A program made the translations under genes and the position numbers. Positions 1-6,518 of a stretch of DNA of 29,615 nt are shown in pieces. Origin of the DNA: a virus; the IMG/VR virus record IMGVR_UViG_3300044515_000040, positions 1 through 29,615 of that record. One strand, written 5' to 3'. Position 1 is the first letter of the stretch. Each line of letters opens with the position of its first letter. The notes under the pieces are model-generated. The model was not told where the DNA came from. It saw nothing but the letters and a program-made list of their open reading frames with translations, and did not search any database.

Positions 1-224
1 CGGCGTCCGCCGAGACTCCTGCGCCGAGCTTGGGACGGGCTAAGCGCATACCTACGCTTACATCGGCGGCACCGGTGGCGCCTCCCGCAGCGGCCACTGT
101 CACATCCGAACCGCCCGCACCAGCACCGACCACTGCGGCAAGACCCGTCGGCGCGATGACGACGACGGACGAGCCGGCGCTGGTGCGTGTGACGACTTCG
201 CCCGCGGCCACGCCCAAGGTTTAA
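1..224 (+). CDS. C-terminal end of an Ala/Pro/Thr-rich protein (5' partial)
   Basis: The frame is open from the first bases of the window (first full codon at 3) to a TAA at 222-224, so this is most simply the tail of a gene that begins upstream. The visible 73 residues are low-complexity, dominated by Ala, Pro and Thr, with a short basic patch (GRAKRIP) near residues 11-17. A TTG at 30 could serve as an internal start but has no clear ribosome binding site. Just upstream of a portal gene one expects a terminase large subunit, protease or capsid protein, but nothing visible identifies which. Disordered Ala/Pro tails occur on many phage proteins, so function cannot be assigned from this fragment. 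Confidence 0.5.
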   Translation, partial: ASAETPAPSLGRAKRIPTLTSAAPVAPPAAATVTSEPPAPAPTTAARPVGAMTTTDEPALVRVTTSPAATPKV

Positions 225-230
225 GCCCCC

Positions 231-416
231 GTGCGCCTCTTCGGCCTCAACATCCAGCCTGCAGCCTCACGCGCGGTCGTGCGCGACGCGGTAGGCATCG
301 CTGGTGCTGCGCTGATCATTTATGGCGTGTGGCTAATCTATCGGCCCGCGGCCTACGTCCTCGCCGGCCTCATGCTGCTCACGGCCAGCGTGCTGCTCGC
401 GCGCGGCGAAGGATAG
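231..416 (+). CDS. Small membrane protein upstream of portal
   Basis: A GTG-started ORF of 61 residues, 6 bp after the preceding stop and 7 bp before the portal start, so it fits the operon without overlap. After a short amphipathic N-terminus it has two hydrophobic stretches, roughly residues 21-37 (AVGIAGAALIIYGVWLI) and 42-56 (YVLAGLMLLTASVLL), split by a short RPA turn. That predicts a two-helix inner-membrane hairpin. Tiny membrane proteins directly before the portal gene are common in siphovirus late operons and their role is generally unknown. The GTG is chosen because no ATG is available in this frame near the beginning; no strong Shine-Dalgarno is visible. Confidence 0.6.
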   Translation: MRLFGLNIQPAASRAVVRDAVGIAGAALIIYGVWLIYRPAAYVLAGLMLLTASVLLARGEG

Positions 417-423
417 TCCCCCC

Positions 424-1845
424 ATGGCGCGCGGACTATTCGGCAGTTTGGTTAAAGGCGCTGACGATATCGCCCACTGGACGGAGGAGTCAGGCGGCTG
501 GTGGCCAGTCATTCGCGAGGGCTACGCGGGCGCGTGGCAGGAGAACATCACGATCCGTCGCGAGACGATGCTCGCGTTCACACCGGTTTACGCCTGCATG
601 ACGCGCATCGCGACCGACATCGGCAAGATGCCTATACAGTTGGTCGAGCAGACGGATGACGACATCTGGGTCAAGGTCAGACGGTTTTCCCCGCTGGGTA
701 CGGTCATCCGCAAACCCAACGACTACCAGACGCAGAGCCAGTTCCTGCAGCAATGGATGATTTCGAAGCTGCTCGCCGGCAACGCATACATACTCAAGCA
801 GCGCGACAACCGCGGTGTCGTCGTCAAGCTGTTCCCTCTCGACCCGACGCGCGTGCGCCCGCTGATCACGCCCGACGGCAGCATTTACTACAACCTGGGT
901 ATGGATCCGCTCTCCGAGCTCACCGACGGCGTGACGACTGTGCCGTCGAGCGAGATCATCCACGATCGCATGCCGGGCCTGTTTCATCCGCTGATCGGCA
1001 CGTCGCCGATCTTCGCGTGCTCACTGCCGGCCGCCCAGGGTCACGCCATGCAGAAATCGAGCGCAGCGTTCTTCAAGAACATGGCGCAGCCGTCTGGCGT
1101 GCTGACGGCGCCGGGCGCGATCGGCAACGACACAGCCGATCGGCTCAAGAAGGAGTGGACGGAGAAGTTTGCGGGAAAGAACGTCGGGCGCGTGGCCATC
1201 CTAGGCGACGGCCTGAAGTTCGATCCCATCACCGTTACCGCGCAGGCCGCGCAGGTGACTGAGCAGCTTCGCCTGACCGGCGAGCAAGTCTGCACGGCGT
1301 TCAACGTTCCCGCGTTCATGGTCGGCGTCGCGCCCACTCCGGCGATTCCCGGCATCGAGGCGCTGACGCAACTGTACTGGAGCACCTGCCTTCAGACGCA
1401 CATGGAGGGGATCGAGTCGGGTATGACGGAGGGCCTGGAACTATACGACTCGACGACGCAGCTCGAGGTCGCCGTCAAGCTCGATCTGTCCGTACTGCTG
1501 CGCATGGACACGTTGACTCGCTATAACGCGTACAAGGTTGGTATCTCTGGCGGCTGGCTGCATCCCAATAAGGCGCGCAAGTGGGAAAACTTGCCGCCAG
1601 TCAAAGGCGGAGACACGCCGTATCTTCAGGTCCAGAACTATTCGCTGTCCGCGCTGGCAGCGCGTGACGCCGCGGGGCCTCCCACATCGGGTCCGACGCC
1701 GCCTTCGTTGCCCGCGCCGGCAGATAACTCCAATCCAGACGATGGCGACGACGGCAACGATCTCGAGGACGCGCAAGACGCCGAGCTAGATTTTGCGAAG
1801 GGCGTCGAGTCACTGCGGCAACGCTTATTACTGGAAACAGCATGA
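424..1845 (+). CDS. Phage portal protein, HK97 family
   Basis: This 473-residue protein has the length and sequence style of HK97-family portals, the dodecameric ring at the capsid vertex through which DNA is packaged and ejected and on which the connector assembles. Recognisable blocks are the N-terminal region ending in PVYACMTRIATDIGKMPIQL (about residues 53-72), the segment around HPLIGTSPIFACSLPAA, the helical FFKNMAQPSGVL block with GKNVGRVAILGDGL, and the region around TGEQVCTAFNVPAFMVGV and IEALTQLYWSTCLQTHMEGIE. The C-terminus (about 405-473) is Pro-rich and then strongly acidic, a typical disordered portal tail. ATG at 424. The end overlaps the next gene by ATGA, implying coupled translation. 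Confidence 0.93.
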   Translation: MARGLFGSLVKGADDIAHWTEESGGWWPVIREGYAGAWQENITIRRETMLAFTPVYACMTRIATDIGKMPIQLVEQTDDDIWVKVRRFSPLGTVIRKPNDYQTQSQFLQQWMISKLLAGNAYILKQRDNRGVVVKLFPLDPTRVRPLITPDGSIYYNLGMDPLSELTDGVTTVPSSEIIHDRMPGLFHPLIGTSPIFACSLPAAQGHAMQKSSAAFFKNMAQPSGVLTAPGAIGNDTADRLKKEWTEKFAGKNVGRVAILGDGLKFDPITVTAQAAQVTEQLRLTGEQVCTAFNVPAFMVGVAPTPAIPGIEALTQLYWSTCLQTHMEGIESGMTEGLELYDSTTQLEVAVKLDLSVLLRMDTLTRYNAYKVGISGGWLHPNKARKWENLPPVKGGDTPYLQVQNYSLSALAARDAAGPPTSGPTPPSLPAPADNSNPDDGDDGNDLEDAQDAELDFAKGVESLRQRLLLETA

Positions 1846-3017
1846 AGACAGACTTCCAGAGACTGTTCCGGGCGATCGGCGACGTCATGCTCGAGGCCTT
1901 GAGGCCGATCACGGCGAAGCTCGTCGAGCTCGAGGCCCGAAAGCCCGAGAAGGGTGAGCGCGGTGAGCCGGGCGCGAAAGGTGAACCCGGTGATCCCGGC
2001 GAACCGGGTATGCGTGGCGAACTCGGTGAACCCGGCGTGAAGGGTGACCCTGGCGAGAACGGCATCGTCGGCGAGCGAGGAGAGCCCGGCCTGAAGGGTG
2101 ACGTCGGCGATCGGGGCGAATCTGGCGTGAAGGGCGATTCGGGAGAGCGAGGCGAGAACGGCATCGCAGGCGAGCGTGGCGAGCCGGGCGTTAAGGGTGA
2201 TCCCGGCGAACCGGGTATGCGTGGCGAACTCGGTGAACCCGGCGTGAAGGGTGACCCTGGCGAGCGAGGCGAGAAAGGTATTGCCGGCGAGCGAGGCGAG
2301 AGTGGCCAGAAGGGTGACGTCGGCGAGCATGGCGCAATAGGAGAGCGAGGCCCGAAGGGTGACGCAGGCGAAGCCGGCGCTAAAGGCGATCCAGGTGAGA
2401 AGGGCGATGCCGGAGATCGCGGTGATCCTGGCGTGAAGGGCGGCACAGGCGAACCGGGTGTGAAGGGTGATGCAGGCGAGAAAGGCGATCGCGGCGAACC
2501 CGGAATGAAAGGCGATCAAGGCGAACCAGGCACGAAGGGTGATCGCGGCGACGATGGCGCTGATGGCGCCGACGGTGATCCTGGCGCTGATGGCAACGAT
2601 GGCAAGTCGATTACGGTAGACGACGTCTTACCGGCGCTGGACGGGGTCGTCGCAAAATGGATGCTCGAGGTCGAGCGACGCATCATGGACATGGCGCAGC
2701 GTGCCGTCGACGCGACGCCGAAACCTCGCGACGGCAAGGACGGCGTCGACGGGCTCAACGCCGACGAGTTTCAGTTCTGCTTCGACCTTGAGACACGCGT
2801 TTTCAGCGCGACGCACAAGGATCGCGTTCTGTTTTCGCAGCGCATCCCGCTCCCGAAGTATATCGACGTCTGGACCGAAAGCTTCGGACAGTACGAAGAG
2901 GGCTTCATCGTCACGTTCGGCGGTCACGGCTGGATCGCTAAGCGCGACACGACGTCGAAACCCGGCACGGACGATTCGTGGCAGCTGTTCGTCAAGAAAG
3001 GGAGGGACGGCAAATGA
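1842..3017 (+). CDS. Collagen-like virion protein with C-terminal head domain
   Basis: 391 residues in three parts. Residues 1-37 are a helical N-terminus that could nucleate trimers. From G38 to about residue 253 there are 72 uninterrupted Gly-X-Y triplets rich in GEP, GVK, GDP and GER, a collagen-type triple-helix sequence with acidic X and basic Y positions that can form inter-chain salt bridges. A helical segment with VEVERR-like charge (about 260-290) leads to a globular C-terminus containing FGGHGWIAKRDTTSKPGTDD and WQLFVKKGRDGK. That Trp-rich ending recurs in phage collagen-like proteins and may be a small carbohydrate-binding fold (inference). It overlaps both neighbours by ATGA. Likely a surface or neck fibre; a pure host-adhesion role is also possible. 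Confidence 0.85.
   Translation: MKTDFQRLFRAIGDVMLEALRPITAKLVELEARKPEKGERGEPGAKGEPGDPGEPGMRGELGEPGVKGDPGENGIVGERGEPGLKGDVGDRGESGVKGDSGERGENGIAGERGEPGVKGDPGEPGMRGELGEPGVKGDPGERGEKGIAGERGESGQKGDVGEHGAIGERGPKGDAGEAGAKGDPGEKGDAGDRGDPGVKGGTGEPGVKGDAGEKGDRGEPGMKGDQGEPGTKGDRGDDGADGADGDPGADGNDGKSITVDDVLPALDGVVAKWMLEVERRIMDMAQRAVDATPKPRDGKDGVDGLNADEFQFCFDLETRVFSATHKDRVLFSQRIPLPKYIDVWTESFGQYEEGFIVTFGGHGWIAKRDTTSKPGTDDSWQLFVKKGRDGK
1989..2057 (+). repeat. 69-bp exact direct repeat, copy 1, in the collagen-like gene
   Basis: Bases 1989-2057 are identical to 2196-2264. The offset of 207 bp is a multiple of three and of nine, so the Gly-X-Y register is kept. The repeated block encodes GDP-GEP-GMR-GEL-GEP-GVK-GDP-GE. 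Its perfect identity at synonymous positions, among otherwise diverged triplets, points to a recent internal duplication or recombination. Confidence 0.9.
2196..2264 (+). repeat. 69-bp exact direct repeat, copy 2, in the collagen-like gene
   Basis: Second copy of the block at 1989-2057. The flanking triplets differ: GENGIV follows copy 1 and GERGEK follows copy 2. The copies therefore sit in distinguishable surroundings, and recombination between them would delete or add 69 residues in frame. Confidence 0.9.
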
Positions 3018-3421
3018 GCGGCTGCTGGTGGGGAAACGGTTGGTGGGACGACGACGATAAGCCGAAGGGTAATGTAGCCCGTGCGGTCCCGTTAAGCCTG
3101 GTTACGTTCCGCGGCGCCAAGGCGCAGCTCAACGTCGATCACGACCTCGATGATGACCTGATCAACAGGATACGCATCACCGCGTCAGGCGCTGTCCTCG
3201 ACTACATCAAGATCGACATCGGCGAGACGTCGTTCAACTGGGTCGACCTGTTCGGCGAGCCGATCGCCGAGAACGTCCCACCCGAGGTCGTCGCGGCCAC
3301 GCTACTGATGGTCGGCGCCATGTACGAGAATCGCGACGGCGACGTCTGGCGATCACCGCAGCCCATTTCACAACCCGCGATGGACCTGCTGTGGCGCCAC
3401 CGCGACCCGGCCATGGCGTGA
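3014..3421 (+). CDS. Head-tail connector protein, gp6-like
   Basis: 135 residues. The segment VPLSLVTFRGAKAQLNVDHD, then LDDDLINRIRITASGAVLDYI and VPPEVVAATLLMVGAMYENRDG, is the helical pattern of gp6-type connectors (Phage_QLRG / head-tail connector family), which form a ring below the portal. The N-terminus is odd: it carries four Trp in its first 11 residues and a run of Asp (MSGCWWGNGWWDDDDK) ahead of the conserved part. ATG at 3014 overlaps the previous stop (ATGA) and the end shares one base with the next start (TGATG). Position right after the portal/collagen genes and before the joining proteins supports the call. Confidence 0.82.
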   Translation: MSGCWWGNGWWDDDDKPKGNVARAVPLSLVTFRGAKAQLNVDHDLDDDLINRIRITASGAVLDYIKIDIGETSFNWVDLFGEPIAENVPPEVVAATLLMVGAMYENRDGDVWRSPQPISQPAMDLLWRHRDPAMA

Positions 3422-4158
3422 TGGACTGGGCGCTACGAAAACTGTGGGCCGGACAGACCTGCGCGGTGCTGGCGAGCGGACCCAGCATGTCGCGCGAGGT
3501 CGCTCAGGCGGTCCGCGAGAGCGGATGCCGCGTCATCGCCGTCAATAACCAGGGCATCGACACGAACGGCAAGACGGCGATGGCGCCGTGGGCCGACATC
3601 ATGTACGCGTCGGACGCGACGTGGTGGCTCAACAATAAGCGCGACGCACTCAAGTTCGCGGGACGCAAGGTTACCATCGCGCAGCAGAGCAACGTATTGC
3701 CCAACACGATATCGGATAGCGTCCACGTGATGGGTCACGGCGGGGTCGCCGGATTCGACGAGCGTCTCACGCACCTGCGCACCGGCAGCAATTCCGGCTA
3801 TGCGGCGACTCACCTGGCGATCCACCTGGGCGCCGCGCGTATCGTCCTGTGCGGATTCGACATGCGCGTGGCGGACAACGGGATGGCGCACTGGTTCGGC
3901 GATCACCACTGGCGCGGCCCGCATCGTACTGACTACTCACTGTTTCTCTATCACTTTCGCAACGCCGCGAAGGAATTTACCTCGCGAGCGCAGATCATCA
4001 ACGCGACGCCGGGATCGGCGCTCAAGTGTTTCCCGTCGATGGACTTAAAGGAGGCTCTGCATGGCGTGCAAGGCGTGCGCGAAGGCGAGGCGAGTGCTGC
4101 CGCCTCTGCTGAGGCGACCGCTCGAGCGGTTGGAGCGGCGACTGGAGGTGCAGCGTGA
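3421..4158 (+). CDS. DUF115 / MptE-like (motility accessory factor type) protein
   Basis: 245 residues. An N-terminal CAVLASGPSMSREV block and APWADIMYASDATWW, then TGSNSGYAATHLAIHLGAAR, IVLCGFDM and AHWFGDHHWRG, are recognisable features of the DUF115/6-hydroxymethylpterin pyrophosphokinase MptE-like proteins found in phage head modules; a nucleotide-sugar or nucleotide-binding Rossmann-type fold is expected. Bacterial relatives (motility accessory factors) take part in flagellin glycosylation, so a sugar-transfer or surface-modification role is possible, but in phages it is unproven. The conserved part ends near SALKCFPSMDLKEAL (about residue 215). The last 30 residues are an Ala/Glu-rich tail that overlaps another ORF with a strong ribosome binding site at 4061. 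Confidence 0.75.
   Translation: MDWALRKLWAGQTCAVLASGPSMSREVAQAVRESGCRVIAVNNQGIDTNGKTAMAPWADIMYASDATWWLNNKRDALKFAGRKVTIAQQSNVLPNTISDSVHVMGHGGVAGFDERLTHLRTGSNSGYAATHLAIHLGAARIVLCGFDMRVADNGMAHWFGDHHWRGPHRTDYSLFLYHFRNAAKEFTSRAQIINATPGSALKCFPSMDLKEALHGVQGVREGEASAAASAEATARAVGAATGGAA
4048..4054 (+). promoter_or_regulatory. Strong Shine-Dalgarno (AAGGAGG) inside the DUF115-like gene
   Basis: The sequence AAGGAGG lies 6 bases before an ATG at 4061. It is the closest match to the anti-SD consensus that I noticed in the first 5 kb, and no annotated large gene starts there. It decides in favour of a translated nested ORF at 4061. Confidence 0.5.
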
Positions 4159-4252
4159 CCGCACTGCTGGGACCCAGGGGAGGCTACACGGTCCAGGCGG
4201 GCAAGTTCCGCCACCGGGTGACGATCCAGCAGAAGACGGTGGGTCGCGATAG
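4061..4252 (+). CDS. Possible nested small Cys-containing basic protein
   Basis: A 63-residue ORF in another frame. It starts in the DUF115-like gene and ends in the joining-protein gene. Its N-terminus MACKACAKARRVLPPLLRR has a CxxC pair, a run of basic residues and a helical RPLERLERRLEVQRDR stretch, which is more protein-like than the Ala-rich reading of the overlapping frame. An AAGGAGG ribosome binding site lies 6 bp upstream. The C-terminal third becomes Gly/Pro-rich where it overlaps the start of the next gene by about 98 bp, which argues against, or suggests only the first part matters. No function can be assigned. The CxxC alone is too little for a zinc ribbon. Confidence 0.4.
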   Translation: MACKACAKARRVLPPLLRRPLERLERRLEVQRDRTAGTQGRLHGPGGQVPPPGDDPAEDGGSR

Positions 4253-4535
4253 CGCCGGCGGCATCACGGAGAGCTGGTCGAATTTCGCCAAAGACGTAAA
4301 CGCCGCAATAGACACGGTGACCGGCCGTGAGTCTGTGGCCTCACGGCAGATCACGGCGAAATACAGCACGGAGATATCGATTCGCTGGCGACCGGGAGTC
4401 ACGGCGACGATGCGCGTACTTCACGGAAGTGTCGTCTACAACATCGAGGGCATGATTCCCGACAGTGACACGGGTAGAAAGATCATTACCTTGCTGTGCA
4501 CGCAGCGAGACGCGGATGGGTTCAGAGATGGCTAA
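4155..4535 (+). CDS. Phage head-tail joining protein (SPP1 gp16 / HK97 gp9-type adaptor)
   Basis: 126 residues. The sequence from GKFRHRVTIQQKTVGRDSAG through GITESWSNFAKDVNAAID and VTGRESVASRQITAKYSTEI to the ending KIITLLCTQRD is the standard pattern of the Phage_H_T_join family, a small beta-barrel adaptor that closes the head-tail interface. GTG at 4155 overlaps the preceding stop (GTGA). No ATG is available before the conserved RHRVTIQ block, so the GTG is the best start. The gene overlaps the next one by 8 bp. Confidence 0.88.
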   Translation: MTALLGPRGGYTVQAGKFRHRVTIQQKTVGRDSAGGITESWSNFAKDVNAAIDTVTGRESVASRQITAKYSTEISIRWRPGVTATMRVLHGSVVYNIEGMIPDSDTGRKIITLLCTQRDADGFRDG

Positions 4536-4998
4536 CGACCAGGCACTTAAAGGTGTAGCCGAACTGATCACCAAACTGCGCGACGTCAAATCGCTCGACG
4601 ACGGCAAGGCGCTGCGCGCGGCCGTGCGCGCCGGGATGCGTCCCGCGCTGCTCGCCGCTCGGGCGAAGATCCCCATAGCCAAGAGCCCGTATAAGTTGTC
4701 CCCGTCGTATGGGAGAGAGACCGTCCAGCCTGGTTACGCGCAGAAGGCAATTCGTGTGATCACGACGGTGAGTCCGGATAAGCAGAAGGCGTCCGCGATC
4801 TTGGGTGTGCGCAAGCGCGCGTTCTTCGCGGTTAACTTCGTCGAGCTCGGCACCAGCAAGATGTCGGCGCAACCGTGGCTGCGCCCCGCGTTCTATTCGA
4901 CGCAGGAGGCGCAGAAGCAGGCGATAGCCGACAAGCTTGCGGCGTACCTCGCGAAGGTGGCGGCAAGCTCAGGGACCGGGAGCACGAGCAGTGATTGA
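4528..4998 (+). CDS. HK97 gp10-like tail completion/connector protein
   Basis: 156 residues starting at MANDQALKGVAELITKL. The pattern of an N-terminal helix, a basic RAGMRPALLAARAKIP helix, a variable loop with YGRETVQPGYAQKAI and the conserved VNFVELGTSKMSAQPWLRPAF segment is diagnostic of HK97 gp10-type proteins, which complete the head-proximal end of the tail. The internal ATG at 4528 is preferred over an ATG at 4465, because it gives a normal gp10 N-terminus and an 8-bp overlap with the upstream gene matching the 8-bp overlap at the other end. The C-terminal Ser/Gly/Thr tail is probably disordered. Confidence 0.87.
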   Translation: MANDQALKGVAELITKLRDVKSLDDGKALRAAVRAGMRPALLAARAKIPIAKSPYKLSPSYGRETVQPGYAQKAIRVITTVSPDKQKASAILGVRKRAFFAVNFVELGTSKMSAQPWLRPAFYSTQEAQKQAIADKLAAYLAKVAASSGTGSTSSD

Positions 4999-5377
4999 GG
5001 AGGCGCTTAACAGCCTGCTATCGAACGATGCGCCACTGACCACGCTGATCGGTAGTCGCGTCTATCTCATGATGGCGCCGCAGAACGTGCCAGCACCATA
5101 CCTGGTGTTTTTGAAAGTCGTCGAGTTGGCGAGCGGGACGCTGTGTGCGCAGGATCCAATGGTCCGCAGCCTGTTTCAGTTCGACAGCTACGCGAAGGTA
5201 GGTATTCAGGCATTGCGCGTCGCGAAGGTGATGCGCGATTCGCTGATTGATTTTAGAGGAACGGTGGACGGCACTTACATCGCCTCGATCCGGAAAGACA
5301 ACGAGATGGACGTTCTCGAGCCTGAGCCGGGTTTGTTCCGAGTGTCAACGTCACTATTCATCTGGCATGGAGATTAA
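4991..5377 (+). CDS. DUF3168 tail completion protein
   Basis: 128 residues from a GTG at 4991 (VIEEALNSLLSNDAPLTTLIGSRVY). The sequence continues with NVPAPYLVFLKV, FQFDSYAKVGIQALRVAKVMRDSL and SLFIWHGD, the DUF3168 family pattern (gp17 of SPP1 / lambda gpU-like), a protein that terminates tail-tube growth and docks the tail to the head. An upstream ATG at 4937 would add 18 Arg/Gln-rich residues inside the previous gene and lacks family support. The 8-bp overlap with the previous stop fits coupled translation, and the family normally sits between gp10 and the tail tube, as here. Confidence 0.85.
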   Translation: MIEEALNSLLSNDAPLTTLIGSRVYLMMAPQNVPAPYLVFLKVVELASGTLCAQDPMVRSLFQFDSYAKVGIQALRVAKVMRDSLIDFRGTVDGTYIASIRKDNEMDVLEPEPGLFRVSTSLFIWHGD

Positions 5378-5380
5378 AAA

Positions 5381-5818
5381 ATGTCTGAACCCGCATCGAG
5401 TTTTACCCGTATCGGCAACGAATTTAAGTTCCAAATTGGAGCGGGTTCGCCGCCGACTTTTTCAGATTTCTGCGCGGTGGTCGACACCGGATCTATCGGC
5501 GAGAGCAAGCCGCAGATCGACGTCACCTCGATGTGCGATGACGCTCGCGTCTATCGCGCAGGTTTAGCTGACGGCGCGCAGATCACCCTGAAGTGCAACT
5601 ACCTGTCTGGCGATTCCGTGATCCTGTCGCTGTACCAGGCGTTTAAGAATCACACCGTCGAGCTGTTTCGTCTGCTGGCGGACGACACCTCGCCTCCGGA
5701 GGCGTTCGAGTTCCACGCGACGATCTTGGGCTGGAACGTGACGACACCGGTCGGCGCCAAGGCCGAAGTCGCCTTCGTGCTGAAGATCACCGGCGATGTG
5801 GCGGTGCCGACGGCCTAA
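5381..5818 (+). CDS. Major tail tube protein
   Basis: 145 residues, located between the tail-terminator gene and the chaperone pair, which is the invariant place of the tube gene. The sequence has alternating beta-strand character: FTRIGNEFKFQIG at the N-terminus, VVDTGSIGESKPQIDVTSMCDD as the conserved loop, LADGAQITLKCNY and AKAEVAFVLKITGDVAV at the end. This is the lambda gpV-N / TP901-1-type tube fold, which stacks as hexameric rings around the tape measure. ATG at 5381 is 3 bp after the previous stop. A 34-bp gap follows. Confidence 0.82.
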   Translation: MSEPASSFTRIGNEFKFQIGAGSPPTFSDFCAVVDTGSIGESKPQIDVTSMCDDARVYRAGLADGAQITLKCNYLSGDSVILSLYQAFKNHTVELFRLLADDTSPPEAFEFHATILGWNVTTPVGAKAEVAFVLKITGDVAVPTA

Positions 5819-5852
5819 CGATTGATCAATTGACATCAAAGAGACCACAACA

Positions 5853-6161
5853 ATGAAATTCAAACTTAAAGAAGACGTAGTGACGGTTCGTGAAGAGTCA
5901 ATTCGCATCCGCGAGCTGACTCATGGCGAGCGACTTCGGTGGGTGAAGATCGCGACTGACGATCGGTTTCGCGGTCCGAGCCTGCTGGTTTCGCTCGGCG
6001 TCACCGATCCGAAGCTCACGGAAGAGGAGGCCGGAGAGTGGCCGGCTGACGTCGTGACGGCGGTGTCGGACGCGATCATGGCGCTGTCTAACATGAAGAC
6101 GAAAGCAGAGCCCGCCAAAGATGCGAGCGCGAAGGAGGACCCTGCCGAAAAACAACCCTGA
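5853..6161 (+). CDS. Tail assembly chaperone, short form (G-like)
   Basis: 102 residues (MKFKLKEDVVTVREESIRIR...). The N-terminal beta-rich part and the following ELTHGERLRWVKIATDD helix are typical of G-type chaperones that coat the tape measure protein and recruit tube subunits in the cytoplasm. The last part (KTKAEPAKDASAKEDPAEKQP) is a charged linker in which the ribosome shifts frame to make the longer G-T form. It begins with an ATG after an AT-richer 34-bp spacer and uses a TGA stop 9 bases past the shift site. Confidence 0.82.
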   Translation: MKFKLKEDVVTVREESIRIRELTHGERLRWVKIATDDRFRGPSLLVSLGVTDPKLTEEEAGEWPADVVTAVSDAIMALSNMKTKAEPAKDASAKEDPAEKQP

Positions 6162-6469
6162 CGCCGGACGAACTCTTTATTTGTCGAGTCGCTCTGGCGT
6201 ACGGCATAGCACCTTCTGAAGTCGAGGAGTTGGGCTGTGCTGATTACGATCTTCTGCAGCGCTATTGGAAAGAGGAACCTTGGGGTGCGTACCGGGACAA
6301 CGTTCACGCCGCCATCATCGCTCGCGAGATCAGGCGTGGGACGGTCAAGGGCGCGCATGCTCTCAAGGATTTCTTGTTGCAGACGGACGACAGACGGGTA
6401 CAGGAGGAACGCGGCGGATTTTTCGGCATGTTTAGGGCGATGGTAACTGGGAAGCGTAAAAATGGTTGA
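5853..6469 (+). CDS. Tail assembly chaperone, frameshifted long form (G-T-like)
   Basis: The 102-codon frame starting at 5853 is continued by a frame one base back that is open from 6092 to a TGA at 6467-6469. Translation after the shift reads TTLTPDELFICRVALAYGIA, then EVEELGCADYDLLQRYWKEE and WGAYRDNVHAAIIAREIRRG, a well-known T-domain pattern. There is no start codon near the beginning of that domain, so it must be made by a -1 shift. If the shift is at 6147-6153 the fusion is about 205 residues. The T part binds tail-tube subunits while G binds the tape measure. The stop lies within 4 bp of the proposed tape measure start. Confidence 0.85.
6147..6153 (+). promoter_or_regulatory. -1 ribosomal frameshift site (GAAAAAC)
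   Basis: In the starting frame the codons are GAA-AAA-CAA, and a one-base backward slip puts the A-site tRNA on AAA again before ACA. This is the only homopolymer run in the 66-base window (6092-6158) where the two frames are both open. It is not a perfect X-XXY-YYZ heptamer, because the P-site would re-pair as CGA, so the shift would rely mainly on tRNA-Lys slipping on AAAAA. The exact slip base is inferred. Confidence 0.6.
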
Positions 6470-6518
6470 TAGAGAAGCGAAGTCGCCGGCTCGAGCCCTC
6501 GTGGCGAGGGAGAGCTAA
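6462..6518 (+). CDS. Possible 18-residue leader peptide before tape measure
   Basis: An ATG at 6462 overlaps the G-T stop and opens MVDREAKSPARALVARES, ending at TAA 6516-6518, one base before the ATC at 6520 that begins the conserved tape-measure reading (IADLASLIVRLEAETSQY). It runs straight through the hairpin at 6489-6515. Translating it would melt the hairpin and deliver ribosomes to the tape measure start, a plausible coupling device. It may equally be chance. Nothing in the peptide itself suggests a function. Confidence 0.25.
   Translation: MVDREAKSPARALVARES

Noticed and set aside
1601-2519. Two long minus-strand ORFs of Pro/Ser or Ala/Thr-rich repeats
   Set aside because: They are exact antisense readings of the Gly-X-Y repeat DNA; their repeats arise from the collagen codons and there is no ribosome binding site or context.
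5830-5835. TTGACA before the chaperone gene, a possible -35 box
   Set aside because: At 16-18 bp spacing the sequence runs into the start codon (ATGAAA) and gives no plausible -10; the operon appears to be read through.
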